Of a stretch of 5,748 nucleotides of DNA, positions 5,550-5,748 are shown one piece after another. The DNA is from Peptostreptococcaceae bacterium. GTDB taxonomy: Bacteria; Bacillota; Clostridia; Peptostreptococcales; Anaerovoracaceae. A program made the translations under genes and the position numbers. The stretch's first letter is position 1. Each line of letters begins with the position of its first letter. The notes under the pieces were generated by a model that was not told the DNA's origin, did not search any database, and saw nothing but the letters and a program-made list of their open reading frames with translations. The DNA is taken from NCBI GenBank assembly GCA_016650115.1, contig JAENWI010000106.1:1-5748 (forward strand), read 5' to 3'.

Positions 5550-5748
5550 TATCAAAAATGATTGTAAAAGCTGGCCGGGAATATCAAATGTGCCCGGTAA
5601 AAGATGCTGGCCGCATTCGGTTCTTTCAAAAGTAAAGGGTTTGAGGTTTCAGTGCTTTTACTTTCACTATTGATCTTTAGGCTCAGGAGTGAAAGTATTT
5701 GCAGGATGCAAATCAGGAGCTAAAATCACAGTTCAGTAAAAAGCGGGA
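5550..5748. other. Non-coding right edge with several inverted repeats
   Basis: No convincing gene is seen here; open frames on both strands are short and without a recognisable start or family. The stretch contains an 8-bp direct repeat GCTGGCCG (5570-5577 and 5606-5613), a CCGGG/CCCGG dyad (5575-5597), a perfect 10-bp inverted repeat (5659-5668 with 5688-5697) and a TTTGCA-GGA-TGCAAA dyad (5698-5712). It may be the 3' region of a gene beyond the edge or a leader reading to the right. Confidence 0.5.
5659..5697. repeat. Perfect 10-bp inverted repeat with 19-nt loop
   Basis: TACTTTCACT (5659-5668) is exactly complementary to AGTGAAAGTA (5688-5697). The left arm can alternatively pair with AAAGTAAA at 5629-5636 through TTTACTTT (5657-5664). 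Two mutually exclusive hairpins are therefore possible in a transcript of either strand. No T-run follows on the minus strand, so it is not an obvious intrinsic terminator. Confidence 0.55.

Noticed and set aside
5558..5635. Plus-strand 25-codon ATG frame next to promoter module copy 2
   Set aside because: No ribosome-binding or family evidence; its length is expected by chance.
5674..5739. Short plus-strand stretch reading SLGSGVKVFAGCKSGAKITVQ then stop
   Set aside because: It looks protein-like but is only 21 codons between stops and has no start in context; too short to call a gene or pseudogene.
1..5748. CRISPR arrays, tRNA or rRNA genes, insertion sequences
   Set aside because: No regularly spaced repeats, cloverleaf, rRNA-like segment or transposase were seen on either strand.

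Overview
The window looks like a chromosomal segment from a member of the Bacteroidota, probably an environmental Bacteroidales/Marinilabiliales-type organism. The evidence is moderately AT-rich DNA, promoter elements resembling the Bacteroidota -7 box (TAnnTTTG), A-rich leaders without strong Shine-Dalgarno sites, and protein types common in that phylum: an M1 peptidase with an outer-membrane-barrel-like C-terminus, a DUF6600-type Trp/Tyr/Gly-rich envelope protein, and a WxxGxW lipoprotein. The exact lineage is inference.

Layout, left to right. Positions 1-191 hold the last 62 codons of an unidentified plus-strand gene that enters from outside. It is convergent with everything else, because all complete genes lie on the minus strand and are transcribed from high to low coordinates. 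In transcription order these are: a 105-aa small exported protein with a C-terminal membrane anchor (5455-5138); a 345-aa DUF6600-like protein with a Gln/Lys/Arg tail (5048-4011); a 1007-aa M1 metallopeptidase (3768-745); and a 142-aa WxxGxW lipoprotein (635-207). The gap between the first two genes is only 97 bp from stop codon to start codon margins (89 bp strictly intergenic) and carries two adjacent perfect or near-perfect dyads. The right-hand 290 bp (5456-5748) is non-coding as far as can be seen and contains a promoter module and several inverted repeats.

The most interesting signal is a regulatory module present twice, 4808 bp apart: upstream of the small membrane protein (5485-5549) and upstream of the WxxGxW lipoprotein (677-741). 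Each copy has two direct half-sites (AATnnTGTAAC, read on the minus strand) with a 21-bp period, followed after exactly 20 bp by a -7-like element. Copies match at 26 of 27 positions in the two boxes, while the spacers have diverged. This suggests that a common activator (unidentified, not in the window) switches on two separate transcription units, both encoding small envelope proteins and one probably including the DUF6600 protein. The M1 peptidase sits between them and does not carry the module. All four complete products look exported, so the locus reads as a cell-envelope region with a small co-regulated set, perhaps responding to an envelope or surface condition; that last step is inference.
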